Shown: one piece after another, positions 49,660 through 62,409 of the stretch
How the letters are laid out: each line of letters starts with the position of its first letter
Numbering within the stretch: the stretch's first letter is position 1
Assembly (NCBI GenBank): GCA_905250125.1
Contig: CAJNOL010000539.1
Coordinates: forward strand, 61,055-125,054
Source of the DNA: Rotaria sordida
Taxonomy: Eukaryota > Rotifera > Eurotatoria > Philodinida > Philodinidae
DNA length: 64,000 nucleotides
Direction of reading: 5' to 3'
Translations under genes and position numbers: made by a program
The notes under the pieces: generated by a model
What the model saw: the letters and a program-made list of their open reading frames with translations, nothing else
Told to the model about the DNA's origin: nothing
Database searches by the model: none

Positions 49660-52600
49660 TGATGTTATATATTTTTCTTTATATTATTATATATTTTATG
49701 ATTTATTGCAATTTTTGTTATATATTTAACATGTTCATGTCAGCAATAGTTCAAGTCTAATAATTCATGATATATTACAGAGTTTAATACAAGTTAAATG
49801 CTTTATTTAATGAATTTTTGTTTTCTTTTATACATTGTGAAATATTTTTAAAGAATAATGTGAACATTTTTCTATACATTTGAAGAAAATAAATTTTGCA
49901 ATGTTTTCTTTCTAAAGGATTGCTAAATTCATTATACTGATACAAAATATGCAAAGTGAAAAATCTCTCGTAGACTATAGTTATTTTTTCCAAGATAACC
50001 GATCACCACAGTAGCGATTTATCTTATTTATTTCTACATTTAGAGCAGAAATTTTTTTTACGGGCACTCTGCTTTTTGTTTGTCTTGTTGCAATTCGCTC
50101 GTTATTTTTCACTTTAATATTTCGTTTTTCTTAATTTAACATTGTTATTATTATTATAAGTATTGTATTAAATGGCAAGTGAGGCTGTTGTAAATATCCA
50201 TTATATCTACAGCAGCTGGTTTTAATGCACTATTATATATCACGATTAACTTATAAATACTGGTAATGATTATGTTCCAAAGTTATAACTCGATCAATTC
50301 ACGATTTTTATGTTGATTATATAACAGCTGTAGCAAATCAATACATTACTACCCACTATCGTTGACATCTTGAATATATATTTTTATCTTTACAAAAATC
50401 AAAAACTGCACTATGTAGAATATTCACAAACGTACTTCAGCCATTCAAATTTCGATGAAGACTTTGAAATTTTCTAAAACAGTCTAAATCGTGTAATTAA
50501 TGCTGTTCAGTGTTTTCTTTTCCGTTGTTAAGGAATCATGGAAAAGAAGTCTGCTGCCGGTTGTTCTTGATTGCTAAAGTCTGTAATGTGGGGCGAGGAA
50601 GGGGTATGGGGGTCGCAAAACTTCAACTGAAAACATACATTTACTATTTTCTTTGAAAATATACGTGAATTCCATAAAAATCGGACGAAGCAGTAAAGCC
50701 TTTTATCATTACAATATTTCAAATACGCGATAAAATCATCAGAATGTCATTATAATATCAATAGATTTTCACTGATCCATAGAAGCTTCATTTGGTCTAT
50801 TCTTTGTGTCATTTCTTTATGATGTGCATGATGCTGAATTCTCTTTTAATCTCAGAATTCGACCTCCATCATCATCATCATCATATTCTATGAAAGTCAA
50901 AATTAACATATTTTTGTTCGTCTTAATATGTTGTGCAAAAGACACAGGTTTTGTTTGTAATGAACGATATTCAGACATTTTATTTTCATTTTCTATGTAA
51001 CTCACTTTAATAAATAAAAAAATAAAATATACACATTGATATTACTTATAAATGATCTGGTGCATTCGCATTTCTGTAAAATAAAAAAAAACAACTGTTT
51101 GCTTAAACATTGTCATGAAATATTTGAATTGTTGTCTTCTATTTAAATGTTTCAAATAAATATTTATAATCAAATGCTAAAAACAATACTCAGAAAATAT
51201 GAATACTTTATTTCATTTGAATTTTTCCAATGTGAGTACGATTCGATGCAAGAAAACAGAACTCGATCTGACACGAGGCCAAATCCGAATGTGAAAAGTC
51301 TAATTCCTTCATTTATGTTAAATTCGTTATTTTCTTTGAATATAATTGTTAGATAAAAACTACATGTTTCAATTAGTAAATATAAGAAATGTAGAAATCA
51401 GTATATCATCAAAAAAAAATATTCCACGAACTCGATAACGGTTTCAAAACTTGTTGTAATTTCGTACAATATGAGCAAGTCTTTTAAAAGTTACCTATAA
51501 TGTTGTAACCATATATAAAATAATTGTAAGATGCTAAGGTAATATTGCTCAAGGTAATGTTAAGAACCATCACAATATTACTTTATATGTAAAAAACATT
51601 CCAAATATATTTATCAACCCTATGTCGTATCAAAATGATAGGATAAATATGAATTTCTATATATTTTTGACAGACATATGCTGAACTAAAAATAGAATAG
51701 AAAAATTATCGAATCTTATCTCATCTCTCAATCGCTGTATATAAAAATGAAAATTTTGTTATTGGCCATTGAAGAATATATTTCTCATAAAACATATAAA
51801 TGCACTTTTATTTCGTCGCTCTTACATTGAATGATACTAATAAGTATTTTGGAAAAATTTCAAGTAAATCCATAGTGATATTATTATAGTTCATGCGTGC
51901 ACCACAATTTAAGCTAGGTATTTGAGATTTTAGAATTATTTAGTAATATGTTGAAATGAAATTCTATTTAAATTTCAAAAGGTTGTTTCTTTATACTGTA
52001 TGTAAGAATAATAGATTTAAAAATTATTGTAGAAATATTGGAACACCTCCTTTATGGGATAGGTATGTTATATAAACCAGGTGATGATACTTATTTTTTT
52101 TGGTTCAAATATAAATAAAAACATAAAAATGGATAAAATACATCAGAGAAAATGAAATTAAAATTCCATCTGACAAAGCTGAAACCGAATCAACAGGCAG
52201 ATATAACGTCGTACGGATCGGGTTGTAAGATTCTCTTTGATGTATACTTCTATTTATTTGATTATATATCATATTTTTTGTTTTTGTCAATAAGTATTGG
52301 ATTCTTTTGTAAATGCTAAAGTACGTATAAATTTGAATAATCATTTACTCTTTCTTGCAATTCAAAAAGATATTTGATTCATTAAATACATTGGTTTATC
52401 TTTTGAATTTGTTCTCGTTGCATGATCTCTGATTTGTAACCACTTGTATAGGTATATGTTACATATAATGGATCGAATCATTATTAAATCTTATTATTAG
52501 TTTTAGTTTTTAGCTATTACATAATACTATTGCAAGTTTACATATTTTATAGAATATTTGAGTCAGCAATCGATAGAATAATTACAAATATTATTCCAGT

Positions 52601-52927
52601 GTATTTCTATGACATTTTGTGATATCATTAATTTTCTTATCAGTGGAATAAAATTATCAATTGACAGGCTATCAGAATGTTTCTTCATTTACTGTATATC
52701 TTCAGCATAGTAATATGAATGGAAATGAAATTATATTTCAGTTCTTCCGTAGTATATATTTGATACATATCAGATTTTATTGTGCTTAAAACCAAATATA
52801 TTCACTTTATACAATGTAGAGTCTAAAATTTGTCAATGAAAGTTTTATAAAGTCGACTAAAATATCAAACAACCAATAATTCGAATGGAAAACTTGCGTA
52901 GTGAAAATGAAATTTTTATCTTTGTCA
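49660..52927. other. Intergenic region
   Basis: Between the anoctamin stop and the fucosyltransferase-like stop. Apart from the dispersed repeat at 49945-50705 it holds only AT-rich DNA and short unsupported frames, including a (CAT)n tract near 50867. Confidence 0.45.
49945..50705. repeat. Dispersed repeat, copy 1 (second copy at 60955)
   Basis: About 700 bp that align in direct orientation with 60955-61560. Shared landmarks, in the same order, are a poly-T run after ACAGAAA/GCAGAAA, CATTGTT or CATTCTTATTATTAT, ATATCCAT.ATATCTACA, GCACTATTATATAT, TTGCTAA.GTCTGTAATG, and ACTATTTTCTTTGAA.ATAT.TG. Indels are many, so the copies are old. No coding capacity was seen. Confidence 0.65.
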
Positions 52928-55263
52928 TTACACATCGATTATAAATCTATCCTCCGGTGTATAGTATGGTATTATTTTACCTAGAACAAATCTCATTTCA
53001 TCAACCAATCGACACCAATTTGATGTAAGTGTACCAACGTGTAAATCAGCATTAACTTCAATATAAAGATCAGTTAGAAATTCTAATATAATTTTACTAC
53101 GCTGTTCCACTGGCATACTAATTAATGTTGGAAAAGTAACATCTCTTGTAGCATCAATACTTAATAATTTGTAATATCCTTGTTTATTTTTGTTTAATTG
53201 ATCAAATTCACTAAATACTTTTTGATCTTCTGAATTAACATAGACTTTTGTTATTTTAGCTAGACGAGCATCAGTATCGAATAAATCAAAATATTGTTGA
53301 AGAGAATAAGATTGTGACATTTCTCGACCTCTCACTTTATCCGATCGACGCACATAAACAGCAATATATGGACGATGAGAATCGACTGAAGGTGGATTAA
53401 AATATTTCGCAACTGTGCTCTGTACATAAGCTAATGTTTCAGGATTATATCGTATTAAATAGAATAACAATTGTGAACGGTACCAATTGAAAGATTGATT
53501 TTGAAAAATAGGTGGATGTGTAGGTTCGAACCAATGATGAGTATTAGCTGGCATACGAATTGTCTGGTTACCATGAACTTTGGAAGGAATAGAACAGTTA
53601 CTAATTGGACGAAAAAAACAATCAGGTGTACCCAATTTACAATTACCATGTAACTAAAGTGTAAAATTTATGATATGAAAAGACTGATATTAATTATTAA
53701 AGCAAAAACTATTGATTGCGAGGTAATGTCAAGATTATGATCGTTTGTGACGTATTGTTTATACTTATGTTTATACGATGAATAAGTATTAGAAGATAAT
53801 TTCTACTAGCTATTATATGGACAACTGTAATCGTTGAAAAAAAAACAATCAAACTTAAAAGAAGAAGATCATAAATGATAGACTAACAAGGAAATCTTCC
53901 CCTCGAATTTTAATGAGTTTTTGTCTTCAGATACTACAGTACTCTGGTAAAAACGTTAAAAAGATTTGAGTACACATTAAGATTTGTATAAGTTATCGAG
54001 TTTTTAATATGCCTAGTTTCTAATGGCTTCTGTAGGTTCTTAGGTTTTCAGAAAAATCGAATCTTCGAATTTTGACCTGAAATTTTGCGCATTTATAAAA
54101 CTTAACGATAATAGCTTTCATAAAAAAAAGTTCGAAAGTTTTGAACAAAGTCTTTTCAAGATATGAGAATTTGAAGATCTAAGCTCTTTTCCATAGATGT
54201 GTATAGAACATGAATTTTTTGAAATCTATATATCTTGAAGAGACTTTGTTCAAAACTTTTGAACTTTTTTATGAACACTAGTATAGTTAAGATTTATAAA
54301 TACGCGAAGTTTCAGATCAAAATTCGAAGATTCGATTTTTCCGAAAACCTGGCATCCTACAGGAGCCTCTGGAAAACAGGCATATCAAAAACTCGATAGC
54401 TTATTCAAATCTTAATATGCACGAAATCCTTTTAAAGTTTTTACTAGGGCACTATGTATTATCTATAGACAAAAATTCATCAAAATCTGAGAGAACCACC
54501 TGAGGAGATTTCCCCGTAAGACGACAACATCAGTAAATCAAACAATAATTTAAGAAAACAGGACAATAATCAATCATCGAATAATTTTAATGATGTTAGA
54601 ATAGTTGTTACTCAAATATGTGTTCTCATTATGTTACAACATTTTTTTTTCAAGAAACAAGATTTAATTTAATCGATTTCAAACCAAATTTAATCGTATT
54701 TAATATTGTCTTACCCAATTTCCTGGTGTTTCATAAATAGCAATTCTATCTTCAGCTAATGCCCTACCAAATGCCCATACAATTTGATGTAAGGTCGAAC
54801 CAAAACCAGACCAAGCAAATGAATGTAGTATTGCAAATTTTTTATTTGTACAATCGATTGGATGCTGATGTTCATAAAGCCATTGTTGTGCATGTAGTGT
54901 TGCTTCTACTGAAAATTCATTTATAACTGATTGATCACAAGAATTCATTATTTCCTGATTTGGACCGTTGGTATATTTAACAGTACGACATGGTAAAAGA
55001 CGAGCTATACGATAATAATTGTCATCAGCAAGGCGCATTGACCAAAGATGAGTTGTATTATATGCAAAAGAAAATGATTTAAAATCTTTTTTTTCGATTG
55101 ATTGTAAATTTTTGTTTAATTTCGTAGCTGTTGATAATGAAGAATCTATAGCATATGGTTCCTGTTTTATTTCACAGAAATTTGAACCAATACGAACGCC
55201 AATAATAAAAATAAGAACAGCTCCCACTAGAAACAACGGAACTCGAACGATTTTTGGCGCCAT
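52928..55263 (-). CDS. Alpha-1,6-fucosyltransferase-like glycosyltransferase (FUT8/GT23-related)
   Basis: Two exons, 55263-54715 and 53653-52928, joined in phase 0, give about 424 residues. A signal anchor (residues about 8-26, VPLFLVGAVLIFIIGVRIG) indicates a type II Golgi protein. The stem is followed by FAILHSFAWSGFGSTLHQI. IAVYVRRSDKV corresponds to the donor-site HVRRTDKV of FUT8, and a C-terminal YIEVNADLHVGTLTSNWCRL block resembles the family's nucleotide-binding end. FUT8 transfers fucose from GDP-fucose to the core GlcNAc of N-glycans. This protein is shorter than vertebrate FUT8 and shows no SH3 domain. Several NxS/T sequons are present. The single 1,061-bp intron contains a foldback element. 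Exact substrate uncertain. Confidence 0.82.
53889..54515. mobile_element. 627-bp foldback element in the fucosyltransferase-like intron
   Basis: Inverted arms of about 290 bp: GGAAATCTTCCCC at the left against GGGGAAATCTCC read from the right end. Strong inner matches are AATCGAATCTTCGAATTTTGA (near 54056) with its complement near 54318, and TTGAACAAAGTC with its complement near 54250. No coding capacity. It makes up most of the intron. Confidence 0.8.
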
Positions 55264-57925
55264 GATTAAATTCTTTCAAAAATTTCAATCTAGACAAAGA
55301 TAATTACAATTATGTTGCTTTGAATACATAGAACATATCATACTGAAAAACTCAACATTGAATATTATATGGATTTGAATAAATTTGCTATTAGTATATT
55401 ATTTTCAATGTCTTCAGTGATGGTAATTAAACGATCCGTTAAGTTTCATCAACTGTAAAATGCATCAATGATCCCTATTAAAAATAAAAATAAATTACTA
55501 AAAAAATATATCCTATCATTGGCAATGCTCTATCTACTAAAAACATGAATTTGAAAAATCATTATTAATAGGTCACTATTTGAATGAGCACCTTTACCAA
55601 ATAATAGAGTTTCTCAAAATAAAATAAGAATAAATAATTATTTAGAAATATTTTTTCTGTAGAACACGAACGAAAAGAAAACAAAGGACTAGTGACAATA
55701 AGACCAGTTGTCGATCTAAAATATTTTCAAGAAATAACTAATAGATGGCCTTTAAAGAATGAATCTCTTCGTGTTTTGCATATATTTCGATAGTATTCAA
55801 ACGTGAAGAAGCAAATTCTTATTTAAATAAATGCATATTTTAATTCTCTACAATCTTACGTATTTCAACTGATTCGATCAAGGTTTGTTACTTTGGAATT
55901 GACGATGAAATATATATCTCTAAGCTTTTTATCAATATTTGTCCTACTCGCTTTACCTCTTGAGTAAGTTTTTCTTTTTGTCTTTCGATTGGTTTGAACC
56001 AACAAATGACGGACACATATCACTGATAGAGTATTTTAGAAGTTTCAAAGTTAACTTATTTGTCTCTGAATAAAGATTATTGTCAATACACAAAAATGTA
56101 TGCTATAACTATTCATACGTGAAATTGCTATTATGATTACGTTTAGGTTCGTCAAAACTTTCCAAAATTTCGAAAGATGATAGGCAAATGTTCAGTATAT
56201 AAACATATTTTCTGTAATGTATCAACCTCTCAGCCGTGATATATATCTGCTTAAGTTTTGGAAGATTTTCAGGACTTAGCATAAAATCGCACCCATAATT
56301 CCACACATGATTAGCGATATCATTAGCATAGATTTTCGTGTATTAACAATAATATTTATTTATAGACAAATAAATTAACTTTGATTCAGTTGAGTTTGGA
56401 ATGCATGTTAATAATATGAATCACACAATAATTAATGTTTATTTACTGTTGTATTCAACGTTTGTAATTTTAGCGATTGTAAATGATCAGTCAAGCTTCT
56501 ATGATTTATCTTGAATTATCTTAAAATAGTTACATATAGAATATTTCCATTTTTAATCATTCTGATTTATTGACTATTAGAATTTTATGAATTTTATTCA
56601 TCTCATTATAAATAATCGATTAATGTTCGTTGCTATAGAACATCCAATTAAGAAAAGTATTCTATGTTTGTTTGTCTTCAATTACATAAGTTATTATTTT
56701 TTATATGAATCTCTTACAAAAAAATGAGCATAGCCAATTCTAAACTACAATCTTACATTGATAATCTTTCTCACGATAAGTCTATCGAATCGATAATCAA
56801 CAATCCATTTATAGTTCAATTATTATTCAATCAATCGAAAAAACAGATTGGCTGCTATTCTAAATAGCATAAATCATTCAATTTCAAGGTTTTAACGACG
56901 AATTTGCTAACACTAAACATTTAACCGATCATTCGATCCTCTCACATCACGAGCATCGAAAAAAATCTATTCTATAGAATCAAGTAGCACAAATACTCTC
57001 GATTTCATTTCAACCAATACTTCAATGTCCCGCTGCTCGAAAAAAAAACCTATTCTATAGAAACAAATAGCTCATATACTCTCGATTTCGTTTCCACCGA
57101 TCACTGAACGTCCCCACATCCCGGAGCTCGAAAAAAAAGTATTCTATTGAAACAAATAGCTCAAATACTCTCGATTTCATTTCAATCAATTATTGCATGT
57201 CTCAATGTCCCGAGCACCGATATAGAAACTACACTATAAGGAAAATGATGAGTAAGATTTACTTTTATAAAAAAAAAACAATAAATAGAATGACTAATAG
57301 CTTTTCATCAACAAAATAACAGTACGAAGGTACTTTTTATTGTTCGAGAAGTAATAGTAAATATAAATTTGACAAGAAACAAATAAGTTTGCTTGAATAT
57401 GTGCTAGAAACATTTTTAATCAAACAAAGTGAAGTAAGTAATCCCAATCTCAACTAGATTCCAAACGTAACTGCAACAGTGATATACAAGTTTATTGAAA
57501 ATAACTATAACTTTTTACAATTATGAATTGAAATTCTTAGGCGTAACTCATTTAGTAAATTTAAAAGTGTATCTGGCACGCATGGTAGTTTAAGTAAATA
57601 AACAAAGAATATTTTGAAGAATTTTTAAGATCGACAATACAAATGAATTTTCTAATTCATCCAGGTGAAAAACAGGTCCGAGAGGTTCATTTTTAAAAAT
57701 GAGTTGCAGGAAAAGAACATTATCTATTATTGGTGACTTGTAATTATCAAACTATAAATTCATATTAGTAGTTTTAGCCGTTTTTTAAACTATTCAATAA
57801 TATTTAATTCATAAAACTTTTAACTATTTTTTTTTTGTTATCCTTTCTGGTAATAATCTTTCTTGGATAATAAGAAATATAGATTTCGTATTCATATATT
57901 ATTTCTTGTCTTGTTCATATCGATG
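55264..57925. other. Upstream flank of the fucosyltransferase-like gene and repeat-bearing DNA
   Basis: It includes the promoter side of the minus-strand gene. A plus-strand frame at about 55660-55791 (behind TTTTCTGTAG; translation includes LVTIRPVVDLKYF) and a possible signal-peptide exon at 55905-55962 (MKYISLSFLSIFVLLALPLE before GTAAGT) look exon-like but connect to nothing recognisable. The minisatellite at 56940-57225 is listed separately. Confidence 0.35.
56940..57225. repeat. Minisatellite, unit about 90 bp, about three copies
   Basis: Each copy carries the words CTATTCTATAGAA, CAAATAGCTCA and ACTCTCGATTTCATTTC followed by a CCCG-containing segment (near 57030, 57120 and 57215). Copies are about 85-90% alike by eye and differ by small indels. 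Confidence 0.75.
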
Positions 57926-59170
57926 TAAAAAACACGCACAAGGAATCAGATTAAAACTGATTATTCACAGAAAAATCAGAAAAAATTGATTATATATGCC
58001 AATTTCGGATTAAACTAAATAACCTAATCAATTATAATTGATTTCCACAGACGATAATCAATTAAAAACGATTCTTTTGGCAATAATCCAAATAATCGAT
58101 TAAAAATCCAATCAATTGTAATAGATTCTAAGAATAATCTATTAAAATCTGTTATCTACTGGGTGTCTCAAAAGTCCTTTAGGAAAGTAAATTTGAATGA
58201 CTCAATTATTTATCAAGCTTAATCAAGTAGTTTGTTTTTCAAATGATAGGTATCACTGTAAAGTTTCTTTTGATACGAACAAACTTCATAAATACCGTTC
58301 AAAATTATTACTTTCGAGTAAAATACAAAAAGTATCCGTTTTTCGATTTTCAAAAACAATCACTACACAGTTTTTCTCTTTTAATGCTTTAGTTTCTTGC
58401 ATTTTTTATGACATTTAGATCGACCAGATTTTTCATTATCATTTCTATGTATTTCTTTTGGTATGTCACTACAAAAAAAGGCTAGTGGTGTCAAATCTGA
58501 TGATCAGGAAGCTCAAAAGATAGGTTCACTTCCAGTTCACGAGTCATCGTTCAGAAGCACAAAGTGATTTCATAAGCTTCGTGATTCCCGGACTTGACGC
58601 CATTAGGCTTTTTTTTTGTAGTGACATACCAAAGGAAATGCATAGAAATGATAATGAAAGATCTGGTCGATCTAAATGTCATAAAAAATGCAAGAAACTA
58701 AAGCATTAAAAGAGAAAAACTGTGTAGTGATTGTTTTTGAAAATCGAAAAACGAATGCTTTTTGTATTTTACTCGAAAGTAATAACTTTGAACAGTATTT
58801 ATGAAGGTTGTTCGTATCAAAAGAAACTTTACAGTGATACCTATCATTTGAAAAACAAACTACTTGGTTAAGCTTGATAAATAATAGAGTCATTCAAATT
58901 TACTTTCCTAAAGGACTTTTGAGACACCCAGTAGATAACAGATTTTAATAGATTATTCTTAGAATCTATTACAATTGATTGGATTTTTAATCGATTATTT
59001 GGATTATTGCCAAAAGAATCGTTTTTAATTGATTATCGTCTGTGGAAATCAATTATAATTGATTAGGTTATTTAGTTTAATCCGAAATTGGCATATATAA
59101 TCAATTTTTTCTGATTTTTCTGTGAATAATCAGTTTTAATCTGATTCCTTGTGCGTTTTTTTTACATGGA
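57926..59170. mobile_element. 1.24-kb nested palindrome: mariner-derived foldback within an outer inverted repeat
   Basis: The outer arms (57926-58157 and about 58935-59170) start GATGTAAAAAACACGCACAAGG and are near-perfect complements, rich in AATCAATTATAATTGATT-like words. Inside them, a second palindrome (58158-58934) begins CTGGGTGTCTCAAAAGTCC, a mariner-type tip, with arms of about 330 bp around a 110-bp loop. Arm identity is very high. The right inner arm encodes the C-terminal transposase fragment listed separately, and the left inner arm is its inverted copy. The inner element therefore looks like a mariner end duplicated head to head. Whether the outer arms are part of the same element or an older palindrome hit at its centre is open. 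Confidence 0.85.
58585..58701 (+). pseudogene. Mariner transposase C-terminal fragment
   Basis: Translation FPDLTPLGFFFVVTYQ matches the mariner block around the last catalytic Asp (SPDLTPLDFFLWGY-like), with Gly in place of that Asp. It continues about 20 residues (KDLVDLNVIKNARN) to a stop. It is far too short to act and has lost a catalytic residue. Confidence 0.7.
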
Positions 59171-59572
59171 TAAGCCAGGACCGCATTTCGGCTTTTAACG
59201 TACTCTATGTCGCTTATTAAGACTAAACCATATCGAAAACAAACCATCGCTGTCATCAAGATATGTTGTAAACAACTTTAACCCCGTAAAAATGATTCTA
59301 ATCTGGCTTTTGTTTCATTATGAAATCGAAATGTAATAGGCAAGACTCATTAATTTTAATCGATTTTTTGATTTTAATTGATTTTAATGGATTTCTAATA
59401 TAATTGCGCCATCTCTCTTGAAACAATTTATATAGGAATTCCAATTTTACTATACTTGGGTGACTTTGATTCGATAGTAACTGTATAGTTTGTAAACATG
59501 AGCAATCTAAATGATCCAGCAAAATTATAAATTTCATCTTGAAATGTCGAGAAAACCGCTTATCTTCGATAC

Positions 59573-59860
59573 GTAAGATTATAATAGATTAAAGGGTAAG
59601 AATAGATTATATTAGGTTAAAAGGTAAGCATAGATTATAATAGACTAAAAAGTAATAACAGATTGTAAATAGATTAAAAGTCAAGAATAGATTATAATAA
59701 ATTGAAAGGTAAGGATAACCACTCATGAAAAAACTGATGGAAGAAAATCTGATCATAATTGATTTTTTTTCCGACTAATAATCTATTATAATGGCAGTAT
59801 TATAATATAACACATTAATAATCGCAAAAAAATCAATTATAATCAGATTTTCTCGCATTA
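59573..59860. repeat. 30-bp minisatellite followed by a hairpin
   Basis: From 59573 to about 59720, five imperfect copies of a unit like AGATTATAATAGATTAAAGGGTAAG. Then AGAAAATCTGATCATAATTGA near 59741 pairs with TCAATTATAATCAGATTTTCT near 59833, forming a hairpin with a loop of about 65 bp. The vocabulary (TATAATAGATT, AATCAATTATAAT) is shared with the outer arms of the palindrome at 57926-59170, so this is probably a related element. Confidence 0.7.
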
Positions 59861-60954
59861 TTTTTTACATGGGTAATCTCAATTTTTTTTTCTTTTAATA
59901 TTCTATTCCTACTAATCTTTTTTTTCACTCAGCTTTTCAAAAAAAAACGTTTCATGTCTTGATGCCGATAGTATAACATAAAAGTGCTTTAAATTGTTGT
60001 AAGCTCGGCTGCATTTCAGTCTGATTCTTCGCTCACATATATGTAAAAAACAGTCAAAAGAAATATGAGAAAAAAAAGGCAACAGTATAAATTAATTAAA
60101 TTTTGCATGACTAAACAGCCATTAGATATATCTGTGAAAAGAATGACTTAGTGTAACACCTAATAATATCTACTACTCTTTTTCTTTTAATTCAAGCAGA
60201 AAATAACATTAATTACATTTCAATAGAGAAAAGAAAAAAAAAGAAAAATTGGTTAGGTTGACAAAAAGTAAATGATGAAGTAACATTTTTACCTTATAAG
60301 ACGCTGAAGTAGAAATCGATTCAATAGTTTAAAAATGGCGGACATATAACTCGAAACAACAAATCAATTAGTTAGGAATTCAATATTCTAATTTAAATAT
60401 ATTGTAATTCTTCTAAATAAAAATACAAACATATCTAAAATTTATACGTTTCCTAATATTTAATCCACAATAGATCTGTTTATGTATAGAGTCGATCGAC
60501 ATTTTAATAATGATTAAAAAAAAATGTTGTTTTTCTCGTATTTTTCTTTATTTCTTTTGAAAAAACTGAAATAAATCTTGGAAAGTATATAATTTTGATA
60601 ATAATAGGTTGAGATCAATAATTCGACTACATGAATAAAATAAGATGTAAATACAAAATTCACACATAATTGCTAAAATAAAAAAGCAACTTGCCTCTTA
60701 CTTTTCACTATGGTTACTCAATTATAAATATACGCTGTAAACAAACAATAACCATTATAATACGATTTCTTTGCATTATGTTGTACGAAGGATTTCTAAG
60801 AAAATACAAACATAAGACCATAAAAAAAATGAAATCTACAATGATGTTTTTGGAGAAAATGCGAATATAAAAGAGAGAAAAAAACATGTTGGCGCAGCTC
60901 CTTTGGAGCTGAAATGTGGAACTCACATATATCCTGGAACCTTAATATTCTAAT

Positions 60955-61560
60955 GTATCATATGTAAACTGAAAAATTTCGTGTACACTATAGTTGTTTT
61001 CATTAATAATCAACGACAAGAGCGAGACTTTGTTATTTCTGTCTACAGTTAAAACAGAAATTTTTTTTTTGTTTGAGAGCGTCTTATTTTTCTTTTGCAT
61101 TGTTGCTATTCACTCATTATCTTTCATTTTTTTTAAATTTTAAATCATTTTTCGTAACTCAACATTCTTATTATTATAATCATTGAATTAATTAGCAAAT
61201 AAATCTGCTTTATATATCCATGATATCTACAAAAGATCTTACGCACTATTATATATATTAATCAGCTCACAAACAATGATGTTGATTATCTTTCAAAATT
61301 ATAACTTAATCAATTTTTAAAAAGAACTAGAAAGTCTGACGCCTATTTTTCTTAATTGCTAAGGTCTGTAATGGGAGCCTACGTTGCTATGTGCCTGTAA
61401 GGGGATCTTACGTTAGTATGTGTCTGTAATGGAGAGAGGGGTGGGGAACCGCGAAAACTTGAACTTAAAACTTATAGTCACTATTTTCTTTGAAGATATA
61501 TGTGAGTTCCACAAAAGAAGGCTAGAACAAAAATTAAATTATGGAAGTAAAGCGTGTTGA
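60955..61560. repeat. Dispersed repeat, copy 2
   Basis: Direct-orientation counterpart of 49945-50705, with the same ordered landmarks. This copy has a local duplication of a GTAAGGGGATCTTACGTTAGTATGTG-like segment around 61370-61430 that the first copy lacks. Confidence 0.65.
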
Positions 61561-62409
61561 AAGAATTCAAAAATAACCATAATGACACACGTGCTCTTTA
61601 TGAATTTTTCTCCTAGCTACGACGTCGACAATTTTTACTTACACAAAAAGTAAAGAAAAAAAGTTGATGACGTGCATTCAATTTCATTTTCTTTTGTTGC
61701 TTTGTGTCTGAATAAGTAAAAGAGTACAAAAAAAAACAGAATATACTCAAACTGACAGCAATGGGCATGAATATTTTCTTACATGCAAGATGATTGAATA
61801 TTTATAAATGCGTACACGCAAGCACACACACGAAAAATATTCTTCTTGTGTTTGGTGTCATGTAACGAATGGATCGAAAGTTTTCAGACAATATGTTTGC
61901 TTGTCTTTCACCTGCGTGAAAGTATTTCAGAAGAGTAAAAAGCTACAGGTTAAAACCAAAATTCGATGCTCTTTCCGAATATGAACTCTGAAATTATTCG
62001 TTAAATTTTGTTCGAGAGTTGTTACGGAATTTTTGAAAGGCTTGAAAAAATATTTTGAGTAGAAAATTTTTGCGCACATTTTCGTATTGTCACTATTGGG
62101 ATTCGAAATCTAAAGCTCCAACCTTTGTTAATGTATCAGCTGGTACAGCGAAATTTACTCTATAAAATGTACTATTCCAGGTTTTTTTGTCTTCTGATAA
62201 GATACCAAGATTTTTGTTTTCTTATTACTTTCACTTTTGAAAAATCGATATTTTGATCAAGTCGTATTTTACGTAGCAAGTAGTGCTTGAGAAAATGCTT
62301 GTAATTTCACTTATGTAAAAGCTATATTTTAGTTCAACATCTTATTTTCTACAAAATTATTCGCTCTACAAAATAACTAAACTCAACCGTAATTATTCTG
62401 ATTTATGGG

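Larger units (their letters stand above)
59171..62409. other. Repeat-rich intergenic region
   Basis: No gene recognised. It contains a minisatellite and a hairpin (59573-59860), low-complexity AT-rich DNA, and a second copy of the dispersed repeat (60955-61560). A short minus-strand open frame near 60714-60926 has no recognisable feature. Confidence 0.45.

Noticed and set aside
53520..53540. GGTTCGAACC resembling a tRNA T-loop
   Set aside because: It lies inside the fucosyltransferase-like coding exon and no cloverleaf surrounds it.
58197..58418. Two nearly identical 73-codon frames, at 58197-58418 (+) and 58672-58893 (-)
   Set aside because: They are the same sequence seen in the two arms of the mariner-derived palindrome, not a duplicated gene. 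The transposase-like frame runs in the opposite sense.
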